From the NCBI GenBank assembly GCA_965214085.1, contig OZ243937.1, forward strand, positions 1,798,001-1,862,000: DNA of 64,000 nucleotides. Direction: 5' to 3'. Origin of the DNA: UBA6055 sp965214085. GTDB taxonomy: Bacteria > Chloroflexota > Anaerolineae > Aggregatilineales > Phototrophicaceae. Shown here one piece after another: positions 1 to 8,950 of the stretch; within the stretch, counting starts at the first letter, position 1, and every line of letters starts with the position of its first letter. The notes below the pieces were generated by a model. That model made no database searches. It had not been told where the DNA came from and was given only the letters and a program-made list of their open reading frames with translations. The position numbers and the translations under genes were made by a program.

Positions 1-566
1 GCCTGCCCGGCACCGATGGCGAAGTCAAAATGTCGAAGAGCCTGGGCAATCATATCCCGCTGCTATCCGAGCCCTGGGATATGTTCGGCAAGGTCATGAG
101 CCTGCCCGACAAATCTATGGGTGTCTTTCACAAGCTGATTCTGGGCTGGACGCCGGCCCAGGTTGATGAGCTGGAAGCAAAACTGGCCGCGGGCGAATTG
201 CATCCCAACGAAACCAAGATGAATCTGGCGCGCGAAATCGTCAGCATCTTCCACAGCCGGGACGCCGCCGATGCCGCGCAGTTGCGCTGGAATGAAGTAT
301 TTCGCGGCGGCAGCGGAATACCGGCTGATATTGACGAAGCCGTCGTGCCCGCTGAAGAAGAAATCCGCGATATTCTGGTGCGCCTCAAAATGGTTGGCAG
401 TCGCGGCGAAGCCAAACGGCTGATTCAGCAAAACGGCGTCCGCCTCAACGAAGAGAAGGTGGACAGCCTGCAAGCCACGATAACGCTGGAGATGCTGCCG
501 GCCGTGCTGCAAGTTGGCAAACGGCAATTTGTGCGTTTGATAAAAGCGAATGGCGGCAGCGAGTAG
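1..566 (+). CDS. tyrS: Tyrosyl-tRNA synthetase, C-terminal part (5' truncated by window)
   Basis: Charges tRNA-Tyr with tyrosine in the cytoplasm. The reading frame is open from the left edge (in frame from base 3, reading LPGTDGEVKMSKSLGNHI), so only about the last 190 residues are present and the HIGH-containing Rossmann part lies outside the window. The KMSKS class I signature is intact, followed by the helical anticodon-binding region and a C-terminal S4-type RNA-binding domain (about the last 65 residues, VGSRGEAKRLIQQNGVRLN). KMSKS plus a C-terminal S4 domain fits the TyrZ-like type of bacterial TyrRS. The stop overlaps the next gene's apparent start by 17 bases, suggesting co-transcription. 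Confidence 0.93.
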   Translation, partial: LPGTDGEVKMSKSLGNHIPLLSEPWDMFGKVMSLPDKSMGVFHKLILGWTPAQVDELEAKLAAGELHPNETKMNLAREIVSIFHSRDAADAAQLRWNEVFRGGSGIPADIDEAVVPAEEEIRDILVRLKMVGSRGEAKRLIQQNGVRLNEEKVDSLQATITLEMLPAVLQVGKRQFVRLIKANGGSE

Positions 567-1395
567 CGTCTTGTCTGTCGTCCCGGCTTATTCCATTGAC
601 GAGCTGATAAGCGTTTGCATCTCGCGCCAAGTGCAAGATGGCGATGTCTGGGCGCAAGGCATCAATACGCCGCTGGTTTCGGCGGGTTTGATTCTGGGCA
701 AGATTCGCTTTGCGCCGCGCGCCCGCTTTACATCGGCGATTGGACAAGCGCTGGTGCAGGGCTGGGGGCCGCTGGGTATTGCTGGCATTGAAGACCTCTG
801 GGTGGGCAAGGGCTTGATTCATTTGGGCTTCGCCGCTGGCGCCGCCGAGATTCTGCCCAAATTTCAGCCCAAGGAATTCTTCCGCCCGGCGCAAGTCGAT
901 CAGCAGGGCAATATGAACAATATCGCCTTCGGCAAGGACTATCACAAGCCGAGGATGCGCCTGCCGGGCAGCGGCGGCATCCCGGATGTCACGCCACAGT
1001 ACGATCACAGCTATCTGTATGTACCGCGCCACACGCGCCTGACATTTGCGGAAAAAATTGATTTCGTCAGCGGCATGGGCCACTCTCCGCAGCGCAGAAG
1101 CGGCGGCGGGCCGCGCTACTTGATTTCTGATCTGGGCCAATTTGATTGGCAGGGCGGGCGGATGCGCCTGGTCAGCGTGCATCCGGGCGTCAGCGTCGAC
1201 CGCTTGCGGCGCAAGACCGGCTTCGTATTGGAGATTGCGCCGGAGTTGGCTGAAACGGCTCCGCCTGATGCGGAAGACCTCCGGCTCTTGCGCGAAGACA
1301 TCGACCCGCTTGGTACGCGCAAGCTCGAGACTTTGGGCGGCGCGGCTCGCAAAGCCTTGCTGCGTGAAATCCTGCAGCGGGAACAGTCTGCCTAG
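550..1395 (+). CDS. CoA-transferase beta subunit (GctB/IpdB-like)
   Basis: A 281-residue protein of the CoA-transferase family I, beta-type (glutaconate CoA-transferase/IpdB-like). Family members move CoA between carboxylic acids, or in IpdAB help open steroid-derived rings. The family fold is recognisable from the N-terminal helix-strand unit (DELISVCISRQVQDGDVWAQG) and the GIPDVTPQY...FVSGMGHSP region. The segment where family members usually carry a conserved acidic ES/EG stretch reads FTSAIGQAL here, so the catalytic chemistry cannot be assumed. The probable partner alpha subunit is at 4921-5721, separated by a reverse-strand block. The start overlaps tyrS; a TTG at 571 is an alternative. 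The true substrate is unknown. Confidence 0.75.
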   Translation: MAAASSVLSVVPAYSIDELISVCISRQVQDGDVWAQGINTPLVSAGLILGKIRFAPRARFTSAIGQALVQGWGPLGIAGIEDLWVGKGLIHLGFAAGAAEILPKFQPKEFFRPAQVDQQGNMNNIAFGKDYHKPRMRLPGSGGIPDVTPQYDHSYLYVPRHTRLTFAEKIDFVSGMGHSPQRRSGGGPRYLISDLGQFDWQGGRMRLVSVHPGVSVDRLRRKTGFVLEIAPELAETAPPDAEDLRLLREDIDPLGTRKLETLGGAARKALLREILQREQSA

Positions 1396-3167
1396 CCAGC
1401 CAAGGCCGCCGGGCGCCAATTCTGAATGCCGCGGAAGCGGTCAGCGGGAGACGACAGAAAGCCTAGATTGACGCCTTCAATGCTGTCGCGCGTGATAAAT
1501 GTGAGCAGCGGATAATACAGCGGGATAGCCAGCGCCTGTGTGGCGAAGACTGCCTGCAACTGCTGGTAGAGCAGAGCGCGGCGCCCGGCATAAATCTCGC
1601 CGCGGGCCAACTCAATAAGCTCGGCGATTTCGTTATGCGCTGCTGCCCCGTAGTTGCCCCCGTCCCCGTGTTGGGCCGGATGCCAAAAGCGAAAGAGGTC
1701 GCGGTCGGCCCCGATGCGCTGAGACACGATAGCCGCGTCAAAGTCGCCGGCTTCGAGGCGCTCGGCAAATGTGATCACGTCAGCCGATTCGACCGCGAAA
1801 TCAAAACCGAGCTGGCGCCACGCTGCGGCAATATCCTCGGCCAAACCCCGTCTGTGAACGGAGTCAGCCACTAGCAGCTTGAAGGGCGCCAAGGCTTCGC
1901 CGTCTTCGTCATCGTCAGAGTCTGCAGCTGGCGCAGAGGAGGCGGGTTCAAGCGCGGCAAGCAGCGTTGTCGCTCGTTCCAGGTCGTAAGTATGCCAGAA
2001 GGCGCTCGGCTGATAGACCGACGAGCCCAAGATATACGGGCTGTCGGCAAACACCGCCGTCGTCCCCAAATGCGCTTGCGCCAGGCGGGGCAGGTCCAGG
2101 CTGAGCGCAAGCCCTTGCCTCACGCGGCGTTCTTCAAATGGTGTAACGCGCCAGTTAAAGATCAAGACGCCCAGCTCCGACTTCGCCTGGTGGAAGTTCC
2201 GGCTGTTTGGAAGCGAGAGCAAGCGCTCCGGCGCTGCTTCGCTGGCGAGGGCGTCGATTATTCCCGACTCATACGCGGCGATACCCTCAGCCGTACTGGC
2301 GTAAAAGCGGAAAATCAAATCGCGAAACTGGTAGCCAGCTTGCGCCTCTTGACGCTGGCGATGGGTCGGCGAAAGCTGCAAATGCGCCCCGTTTAGTTCC
2401 CCGCCGCTGTCGGCGTGCAGGGCGGCGAGCTGGTAAGCTCCCGTGCCAATCGGCGAGAGATTGAAGGGGTGGCTGGCAAGCGCGGATATTGAGGTACCGC
2501 GCAACGCATGCTCCGGCAAGATGCCGATGGTCAGCAGAACAGGGAAGCTGCTGAAGGGCTGGACCAAACGCAAGCGAATTAGGTCGTCGCTCAGCTTCTG
2601 CGTTTCTACGGTCTCCCAGAAAGCGGCCGCGGCAGAATAATCAGCGTATTCGGCTGAGCTAAGCAATGAGTACGTGTAGACAACATCGTCCGCTGAAAAT
2701 CGTATTCCGTCCTGCCACATGATGTCGTCGCGCAGCCGGACGACGTATTCCAGCCCGTCGCCGGATATCACCAACTCCGCAGCCAGGCGCGGCACAGCTT
2801 CGCCGTACTCATTGATGGCAAACAGGCCTTCGAATATCAAGCTGGACAGATCGCGATCGGGCGGGTTTAGATGCGCAAACAGCGGGTTGATGCGCTGCAC
2901 GCTGCCGACCAGTCCTTCTCTGTAGGCAGTAGCGGCGCCGGATTCGCTCTCCAGCGCTGCGCGCCCGGCTGTCGCGGGCAAGACGGTTGCTGTTGGCGCG
3001 GGCGTTTCGTTAAGGTCAGTGGGGAGATGCTGGGGCGAAACCGTCGCTGTCGCTGTCGGCTGGGGTTGGCGGCTGACCCGGAATACAGCGGCGGCAGCGC
3101 ATAATAACAGCGCAAGCAGCAGCGCGATCAATTGCCAGCGAAAGCCACGGAACATGAATGGCCTCAC
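1392..3167 (-). CDS. ABC-type solute-binding protein, family 5 (peptide/nickel type), membrane anchored
   Basis: A 591-residue extracytoplasmic solute-binding protein of family 5 (SBP_bac_5), which usually binds oligopeptides, nickel chelates or sugars for an ABC importer. An N-terminal hydrophobic segment (about residues 10-28) is followed by a Thr/Pro/Ala-rich linker (about 30-70). The binding domain starts near residue 80 with the typical GLVGSVQRINPLFAHLNPPDRDLSSLIFEGL and ends with the usual ALAIPLYYPLLTFITRDSIEGVNLG. No convincing lipobox is seen, so it is probably held by an uncleaved N-terminal anchor. No permease or ATPase gene is adjacent, so it is an orphan here. Its stop codon overlaps that of the convergent CoA-transferase gene by 4 bases. 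Confidence 0.85.
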   Translation of the reverse strand: MRPFMFRGFRWQLIALLLALLLCAAAAVFRVSRQPQPTATATVSPQHLPTDLNETPAPTATVLPATAGRAALESESGAATAYREGLVGSVQRINPLFAHLNPPDRDLSSLIFEGLFAINEYGEAVPRLAAELVISGDGLEYVVRLRDDIMWQDGIRFSADDVVYTYSLLSSAEYADYSAAAAFWETVETQKLSDDLIRLRLVQPFSSFPVLLTIGILPEHALRGTSISALASHPFNLSPIGTGAYQLAALHADSGGELNGAHLQLSPTHRQRQEAQAGYQFRDLIFRFYASTAEGIAAYESGIIDALASEAAPERLLSLPNSRNFHQAKSELGVLIFNWRVTPFEERRVRQGLALSLDLPRLAQAHLGTTAVFADSPYILGSSVYQPSAFWHTYDLERATTLLAALEPASSAPAADSDDDEDGEALAPFKLLVADSVHRRGLAEDIAAAWRQLGFDFAVESADVITFAERLEAGDFDAAIVSQRIGADRDLFRFWHPAQHGDGGNYGAAAHNEIAELIELARGEIYAGRRALLYQQLQAVFATQALAIPLYYPLLTFITRDSIEGVNLGFLSSPADRFRGIQNWRPAALAG

Positions 3168-3252
3168 AAAACCAAAAGCGGCGCTCTGTATCGATCACAA
3201 AACGCCGGCAGAAAGATTGCCATGAGTGGATTGCGCCAATGGCGGAGTGACC

Positions 3253-3480
3253 TTATCCTGGCGTTGACACAGCAAATAGCGCGATGCCCAGGAAGGCGAT
3301 CGACAGGAAAATGGTAATGCGAAAGAGCGTCTTTTCCAAGCCGCGCCGCGTCCGCGCGATTCCGCCGCCGGCATCGCCGCCCAGCAAGCTGCCCAAGGCG
3401 CCACCTTTGACCTGAAGCAGAATCAAGACGATCAGCACGACCGAGATGACAATTGACGAAACCTGTAAAACTGCGCCCAT
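3253..3480 (-). CDS. secG: Preprotein translocase subunit SecG
   Basis: A 75-residue membrane protein, the small auxiliary subunit of the SecYEG channel that assists SecA-driven export. Two hydrophobic helices (about 5-24 and 52-70) flank a Gly-rich loop with KGGALGSLLGGDAGGG, the SecG hallmark. The length is typical. It lies between the S41 protease gene and the family-5 binding protein gene on the same strand, with an 85-base gap downstream. Its start is the only ATG that keeps the first helix complete. Confidence 0.92.
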   Translation of the reverse strand: MGAVLQVSSIVISVVLIVLILLQVKGGALGSLLGGDAGGGIARTRRGLEKTLFRITIFLSIAFLGIALFAVSTPG

Positions 3481-3590
3481 CTGCGGGACTCCCTAGGGTA
3501 TTTCGTGATCGTAACCAATACACTATAGCATCAGCTGCCCGATTTGAATAGCGTGACCTGGCGCTATCCTGTATACGCAAGCGCTGCAGC

Positions 3591-4778
3591 TTAGTCGCGC
3601 AGAGATTCAAGGTAATCGATCGCTGCCTGGAGCTGGATATCGTCCGCTTCCTCTTCGGCGGATTCGGGATCCCACTCTACAGTAATATCCGGCGTAATGC
3701 CTTGCTCATGTATCCAGTGGCCGTTCGGGGTCAGCCAGCGCCGCACCGTGATGCGCAGCCCGCCGCCGTTGGATAGCTTCGGGATATTTTGGACTGTGCC
3801 TTTGCCAAAGGTCGTCTCGCCCAGAATGGTGGCGACGGCGTAGTCCTGCATGGCGCCGGCGATAACTTCGGAGGCGCTGGCGCTGGTTTCATCGACCAGC
3901 ACGACAATTGGCACGTCGATATCGGCATAGCCGCCGCTGGTTCGTGTGACCTCTTCGCTTTGGTCCCGCGCGACTTGCCGCAGCAGGACGCCGTCCTCGA
4001 TAAAAGCGCTGCCAATATCGATGGCGCTTGCCAGCGTCCCGCCGGGATTGTCGCGAATGTCAAAGATGAGGCCATTAGCGCTGTTGATGTCAACAGCCTG
4101 CAACGCGTCATCCAACTGCGCGCGGGACAGATCATTGAAGTCCAGCATGGCGATATGCGCGATGTTGTCGCCGACGATTTCGTAGGACACATTGGGCACG
4201 GGGAAGGTGTCGCGCACAATCTCAAAAGCAATTAGCTCGCCGTCGCGCCGGAATGTGATGCTTACCATTGTGCCGCGCGGACCCGGCACCAGCGCCGATA
4301 GCTCGGCTTGAGATACGCCGATGACGCGCCGGCCGTCTACTTCATAAAATTCGTCGCCCGGCAACACGCCGACAGCTTCAGCCGGCGAATCCGGAATCAC
4401 GGTCGTGACTTCAATCGCGCCGGTCTCCTGGTTAGTTCGGGTAAAAACGCCGATGCCGGTGAATTCGCCGGAGAAGTCCGTGCTGCGCTTATACAGTTCC
4501 GGGCGTATGTAGCCGCTGTGGTCATCCTCAAGCGAATGCACCATGCCATCTATGGCGCCGTCCACGAGCGACTCAACCTCTACCTGGTCAACATAGCGGG
4601 ATTCGATGACAGAATAGGCATCCCAGAAGGGCTCAAATGCCTCGTCTATGTCTGTGAGCGCGATCGTTCGCACATCGGACAAGTTGCCCGCGGCGAAGCC
4701 GACGCAGAATGCCAAGATCGTCAAACAGATAGACCCGTATACCCGCGGATCTTCCATGTGTGACTGCAGCCGCTTCAT
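3591..4778 (-). CDS. S41 family C-terminal processing protease (CtpA-like)
   Basis: A 395-residue membrane-anchored serine protease that trims C-termini or degrades envelope proteins. One N-terminal hydrophobic segment (about 15-32) exports it. A PDZ domain follows (about 105-190: GIGVFTRTNQETGAIEVTTVIPDSPAEAVGVLPGDEF), then the S41 catalytic core. The nucleophile serine sits in DETSASASEVIAGAMQD and the catalytic lysine in GETTFGKGTVQ; both are intact. The length is usual for CtpA. It is the first gene of the reverse-strand group with secG, with an intergenic region of about 140 bases to the divergent CoA-transferase gene. Confidence 0.92.
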   Translation of the reverse strand: MKRLQSHMEDPRVYGSICLTILAFCVGFAAGNLSDVRTIALTDIDEAFEPFWDAYSVIESRYVDQVEVESLVDGAIDGMVHSLEDDHSGYIRPELYKRSTDFSGEFTGIGVFTRTNQETGAIEVTTVIPDSPAEAVGVLPGDEFYEVDGRRVIGVSQAELSALVPGPRGTMVSITFRRDGELIAFEIVRDTFPVPNVSYEIVGDNIAHIAMLDFNDLSRAQLDDALQAVDINSANGLIFDIRDNPGGTLASAIDIGSAFIEDGVLLRQVARDQSEEVTRTSGGYADIDVPIVVLVDETSASASEVIAGAMQDYAVATILGETTFGKGTVQNIPKLSNGGGLRITVRRWLTPNGHWIHEQGITPDITVEWDPESAEEEADDIQLQAAIDYLESLRD

Positions 4779-4920
4779 CAGCCTGCTCCAAACGGTGTAC
4801 AGCTTTCTATCATGCGCCAGTATAAGATAAGATGGCTACTGTTCTGAATAGCAAATGTTACCCTACACGGTAGGATAGCTCCTGAACATGAGCGTTGCCT
4901 TAGACTTTGGAGGAAAGACA

Positions 4921-5721
4921 GTGCCAGGTCGCTACGTTTCGCTTGACGAAGCCGCCCAGTTTGTCAAAGACGGCGATACCTTGGCGCTGGGCGGGATGAC
5001 GCTGTACCGGCGTCCGCTGAGCTTTGTCAAAGCGCTGTTGCGCCGCCGCGAGCCGCCGCGGGAGCTTACCTTGCTGAGCTTCACCGGGGGCTTGGAATCC
5101 GACCTGCTCATTGGCGCCGATTGTGTCAAGACAGTGCGCTCGGCCTACTTTGGCCTGGAAGCCTTCGGCTTCGCGCCTATGTTTACGCAATACGCCCAAG
5201 AGCAGCGCATACAGATAATCGAGGAGACCGAAGCCAGTCTGGTCATGGGTATCCGCGCGCAGATATCCGGCTGCGGCTTCATGCCTTCGCGGGCCTGGCT
5301 CGGCACAGATTTGCCGCGGCTGCGGCCCGATGTCCGCACTGTAACGGATCCCTATTCCGGAGAGGAATTGCTGGCTTTCCCCGCCATACCATGCCATGTG
5401 GCGGTGATTCACGGACTAGCCGGGGACCGCCAGGGCAACGTGCTGCTAAACAATAATCTTGGCATCGACATGGAACTGGTCTACGTCGCTGATGTCGTTA
5501 TCGCGACTGTGGAGCGAGTCGTTGATAAGCTGGAGCGCACTACAGATGGCGTCATCATTCCCTTCCCCGGCTGCGACTTGATTGCCGTAGCGCCTTTGGG
5601 CGCCGCTCCCACAAGCTGTTATCCGCAGTATCAGCTGCATGGCGCCACCATTCTGCAATATACGGAAGCGTGCAGCGCCGGGCGTTTTGCGCAATTTACG
5701 GCCGACTTCATTCATTCATAG
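4921..5721 (+). CDS. CoA-transferase alpha subunit (GctA/IpdA-like)
   Basis: A 266-residue family I CoA-transferase alpha subunit and the likely partner of the beta subunit at 550-1395. Recognisable parts are DGDTLALGGMTLYRRP near the N-terminus, the IIEETEASLVMGIRAQISGCGFMP segment where the family carries conserved acidic residues, and NNLGIDMELVYVADVVI. The start was chosen as GTG 4921 because GGAGG lies at 4909-4913, 7 bases upstream. An in-frame ATG at 4888 would add 11 residues and has no good ribosome site. Family members form heterodimers or heterotetramers; the substrate is unknown. Confidence 0.78.
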   Translation: MPGRYVSLDEAAQFVKDGDTLALGGMTLYRRPLSFVKALLRRREPPRELTLLSFTGGLESDLLIGADCVKTVRSAYFGLEAFGFAPMFTQYAQEQRIQIIEETEASLVMGIRAQISGCGFMPSRAWLGTDLPRLRPDVRTVTDPYSGEELLAFPAIPCHVAVIHGLAGDRQGNVLLNNNLGIDMELVYVADVVIATVERVVDKLERTTDGVIIPFPGCDLIAVAPLGAAPTSCYPQYQLHGATILQYTEACSAGRFAQFTADFIHS

Positions 5722-5726
5722 CGCAT

Positions 5727-5972
5727 GGCAATCGCATCAAATTATATTCAACACAGTCGCTTGCAAATCACGGCTTGGCTCACACAAAATAATAAATCCA
5801 ATGCGCGTGCTTACGGGCGAGCCAAGGCTCGCCCCTACATATTTCGACAGGCTTCGGCAGATTTCATAAAATTGGGTTCAAATTTAAGTGCAATTTCACA
5901 ATACTTATAAATGATAGCTTTTCTCTGTGTACTCGGTGTACTCGGTGGCAAAAATAATTTGATGCGATTGCC
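5727..5972. mobile_element. Family B short inverted-repeat element (MITE-like), copy at 5.7 kb
   Basis: A 246-base non-coding element bounded by perfect 19-base inverted repeats, GGCAATCGCATCAAATTAT at 5727-5745 and its reverse complement at 5954-5972. Inside is the palindrome GGGCGAGCCAAGGCTCGCCC (5815-5834) followed by CTACA. Imperfect direct repeats TTCATAGCGC (5715-5724) and TTCATCGCGC (5977-5986) flank it. No ORF of note lies inside. It is a non-autonomous element by structure; the transposase source is not in this window. Confidence 0.75.
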
Positions 5973-5993
5973 CTAGTTCATCGCGCCAAAACA

Positions 5994-6022
5994 TTGCGGC
6001 AAGTGAACTGGCAAGGTATACT
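5994..6022 (+). promoter_or_regulatory. Putative sigma70-type promoter of the thi riboswitch operon
   Basis: TTGCGG (5994-5999), a 17-base spacer and TATACT (6017-6022) lie about 20 bases before the riboswitch. The fit to -35/-10 consensus and the position support a promoter. The start site would be near 6029. Confidence 0.55.
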
Positions 6023-6043
6023 GCCTTTTAGTCAACAAATCTC

Positions 6044-6137
6044 GTGACTTGGGGAGCTCGCGCAAGTGGGCTGAGAGGGCATGGTTACATGCCGACCCAC
6101 AAACCTGATCCAGGTAATGCTGGCGTAGGGATGTCTG
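6044..6137 (+). promoter_or_regulatory. TPP riboswitch (THI element)
   Basis: The conserved THI-box blocks are present in order: the 5' strand ACTTGGGGAGC (6047-6057), GCTGAGA (6070-6076), a variable P3 arm, then GACCCACAAACCTGATC and AGGTAATGCTGGCGTAGGG (to about 6130). This matches the thiamine pyrophosphate aptamer. It sits about 100 bases upstream of thiB, so TPP binding should repress the thiBPQ operon. I did not resolve the expression platform between 6138 and 6236. Confidence 0.95.
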
Positions 6138-6236
6138 CAATTGGCCGCCCCTGCATACACCCCGAAAGTGGTGGCAGTTTCCTGGAAGACAGCGCGCTCG
6201 CCAAGTCTTATTCTCGGATTCGAGAAGGAGGATCTT

Positions 6237-7289
6237 ATGCCTGGGCGAGCGTTACTATTTATAATTGCCGTACTCTATGCTGTAGGCGCTGCAGCGGCGC
6301 AAGATGCGGATACGGTAGTTGTCCTGACACACGACAGCTTCGCGATTTCGGAAGCGGTGCTGGAATCGTTTGAGCAGCTCAGCGGAATATCTGTCGAGAT
6401 TCTGCGTTCCGGCGATGCCGGGCAAATGGTCAATCAGGCGATACTGAGCAAGAGCCATCCCTTGGGCGATGTCTTGTACGGGGTTGACAATACGTTCTTG
6501 AGCCGCGCGCTGGAAGCCGAAATCTTCGCGCCCTATCAGTCGCCGGCGCTGGCAAACGCGCGGGCGGAATTCATCCCTGACGATTCCTATCGCGTGACGC
6601 CGGTCGACTTCGGCGATGTATGTCTCAACTACGATATTGCCTATTTTGCAGGGCATGAGCTGCCGCTGCCCGAGAGCTTCAACGATTTGACCGCTGCGGA
6701 TTACGCCGGGCTGCTAGTGGTCGAGAATGCGGCGACATCATCGCCTGGATTGGCTTTCTTGCTGGCGACGATCGCTGAGTTTGGCGACGAGGGTGACTAT
6801 ACCTACCTTGACTACTGGCAGGAGCTGGCCGCCAACGATGTCTTGGTGGTTTCTGGCTGGAGCGATGCCTACTTCGGCGAGTTTACCGTCGGCAGCCAAG
6901 GTGGCGGAGACCGTCCGCTGGTCGTCAGTTATGCCAGCAGTCCGCCGGCAGAGGTGCTCTACAGCGACGATCCCGAGGCGGGCGCGGTCACCGGCGCGAT
7001 TGTCGGCGACAATATGTGCTTCCGTCAGATTGAGTATGCTGGCGTCCTGGCCGGCGCAGCCAATCCAACCGGCGCCGAGCAGTTCATCGACTTCATGCTA
7101 AGCGCCGAGTTTCAGGCGGATATGCCGCTGAATATGTTTGTCTTCCCGGTTGTGCAGGGCATTGAGCTGCCTGATGTATTTGTCGAGTACGCCGCCATTC
7201 CGGCGAAACCGGCTACGTTGGATCCCGCTCAGATCGAAGAGAAGCGGGATGAGTGGATACAGGCTTGGGCGGAGGTGATGCTTCGTTGA
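6237..7289 (+). CDS. thiB: Thiamine ABC transporter, substrate-binding protein
   Basis: A 350-residue exported solute-binding protein of the thiamine/iron-type family (ThiB/TbpA). A signal peptide (MPGRALLFIIAVLYAVGAAAAQD, residues 1-23) precedes TVVVLTHDSFAISEAVLESFEQ, a typical ThiB start, and SGDAGQMVNQAILSK follows. The C-terminal QADMPLNMFVFPVV is also family-like. The start ATG 6237 has an AAGGAGG site at 6225-6231; an earlier in-frame ATG (6141) would place the signal peptide internally. It is the first gene of a riboswitch-controlled operon and overlaps thiP. Thiamine specificity is inferred from the riboswitch and gene order. Confidence 0.92.
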   Translation: MPGRALLFIIAVLYAVGAAAAQDADTVVVLTHDSFAISEAVLESFEQLSGISVEILRSGDAGQMVNQAILSKSHPLGDVLYGVDNTFLSRALEAEIFAPYQSPALANARAEFIPDDSYRVTPVDFGDVCLNYDIAYFAGHELPLPESFNDLTAADYAGLLVVENAATSSPGLAFLLATIAEFGDEGDYTYLDYWQELAANDVLVVSGWSDAYFGEFTVGSQGGGDRPLVVSYASSPPAEVLYSDDPEAGAVTGAIVGDNMCFRQIEYAGVLAGAANPTGAEQFIDFMLSAEFQADMPLNMFVFPVVQGIELPDVFVEYAAIPAKPATLDPAQIEEKRDEWIQAWAEVMLR

Positions 7290-8950
7290 GGTCACGCTTG
7301 CGCTACGCCAAGGTCCTGATTTTCTCGCTGCCGTTGGCATTCCTTGGCGTATTTTTCGTTTATCCGATTCTGACTCTATTCGATATCAGCCTGCGCCCGG
7401 ATGGCGCGCTTGATCTATCCGCCTTTGCACGGCTGTTGACGAGCGACTACTACCTGGAAACGCTGCTCTTCACCCTGTACCAGGCGCTGATTTCTACTGT
7501 TGCCACGCTGCTGCTGGCGCTGCCCTGCGCCTACGTCTTTGCGCGTTACCGTTTTCGGGGGCGGTCGCTGCTTTTGTCGCTGGCGACTTTGCCCTTCGTG
7601 CTGCCCACTGTCGTGGTAGCGCTGGCTTTTTCGGCCGTGCTGGGGGAGCGCGGGCTGGTGAATGATATGCTGCGCTTGCTCTTCTCGCTTGATGACGCGC
7701 CCATTCAACTCGAACGCACGCTGGCGATTATCATCATCGCCCACGTCTTCTACAACTTTTCGGTCGCGCTGCGGATTATGACCAGCTATTGGTCAGCATT
7801 GGGGTTCCATGCCGAGGAGGCGGCGCGCTGCCTCGGCGCTGATGAACTTGCTGTCTGGCGCGATATTCGCCTGCCCGTGATAAGACCGGCGCTGCTATCG
7901 GCCGGGGCGCTAGTCTTCATCTTCTGTTTCACCAGCTTCGGCGTCGTATTGATCTTGGGCGGGATTCGTTTCGCCACGCTCGAAGTTCAGATTTATTATC
8001 AGGCGGTCAATATCTTCAACTTACCACTGGCCGCTGCCTTGTCGCTTGTGCAAATCGTGTCGATGCTGCTCATGCTGCTTGTTTATACAGCCAGCCGGCG
8101 CCGGCTTCAGTTGCCGCTTGATGGGCAATCGGCGTATAGCGCTCGCCCCCATACGCTGCGGGAGCGGGCCGCGATCGTCTTTACTGTGGGGATAATGACG
8201 ATACTGCTGTTTTCGCCGCTGCTTGCCTTGGTTTGGCGTTCGCTCTTTGTCGCGGGGCATCTCGATGTCAGCGGGTTCACCAGCCTGACGGAGAAGACAA
8301 GGGCGTCGCTTTTATTCACCACGCCATTGCAGGCTGTATTCAACTCTCTGCGTTTTGCGCTGATCGCCATGTCAGCGGCTGTTGTACTGGGAACGGTCGC
8401 GTCATTCATGATTAATCAGCCGGGAGCCTGGTCGCGCTTGGTCGATCCGCTTTTTATGCTGCCCCTGGCCACCAGCGCCGTGACTCTGGGCTTCGGATTC
8501 ATCGTGGCTCTGGATGAACCGCCGCTGGATCTGCGCTCGTCCTGGGCGATTATCCCCGTTTCTCATGCGTTGGTCGCGTTGCCATTTGTCATTCGCAGTG
8601 TCTTGCCCAGCCTGCGCGTCATCCCGCCCTCGCTGGGCGAAGCGGCGCGAATGCTGGGCGCGCGCGAGATCGCCAAACTCCGCACCATTGACCTGCCACT
8701 GGTGAGCAGAGGGTTGGTCGTCGGCGCGACATTTGCTTTCACGGTGAGCATGGGCGAATTTGGCGCCTCGCTTTTTGTAGCGCAGCGTGAATCGGTGACG
8801 ATTCCAGTTGTCATCTACCGGCTCTTTGGCCATCCCGGTCTGGCATCATATCGGCAGGCGCTGGCAATGAGCGTGATTCTCATGCTGGTCTGCGCGGCCG
8901 GATTCCTGTTTATTGAAGGCCTGCGCGGCGTCGGCGTCGGCGAATTCTGA
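7286..8950 (+). CDS. thiP: Thiamine ABC transporter, permease (duplicated domain)
   Basis: A roughly 554-residue inner-membrane permease formed by two homologous halves of about six helices each, as in ThiP and the iron permeases. Two EAA-type loops that contact the ATPase are visible: EEAARCLGADELAVWRDIRLP in the first half and GEAARMLGAREIAKLRTIDLP in the second. The start was chosen as TTG 7286, which overlaps the thiB stop and has GGAGGTG at 7271-7277. A GTG at 7253 is the alternative. It is translationally coupled to thiB and ends with a 1-base overlap into thiQ. Confidence 0.9.
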   Translation: MRSRLRYAKVLIFSLPLAFLGVFFVYPILTLFDISLRPDGALDLSAFARLLTSDYYLETLLFTLYQALISTVATLLLALPCAYVFARYRFRGRSLLLSLATLPFVLPTVVVALAFSAVLGERGLVNDMLRLLFSLDDAPIQLERTLAIIIIAHVFYNFSVALRIMTSYWSALGFHAEEAARCLGADELAVWRDIRLPVIRPALLSAGALVFIFCFTSFGVVLILGGIRFATLEVQIYYQAVNIFNLPLAAALSLVQIVSMLLMLLVYTASRRRLQLPLDGQSAYSARPHTLRERAAIVFTVGIMTILLFSPLLALVWRSLFVAGHLDVSGFTSLTEKTRASLLFTTPLQAVFNSLRFALIAMSAAVVLGTVASFMINQPGAWSRLVDPLFMLPLATSAVTLGFGFIVALDEPPLDLRSSWAIIPVSHALVALPFVIRSVLPSLRVIPPSLGEAARMLGAREIAKLRTIDLPLVSRGLVVGATFAFTVSMGEFGASLFVAQRESVTIPVVIYRLFGHPGLASYRQALAMSVILMLVCAAGFLFIEGLRGVGVGEF

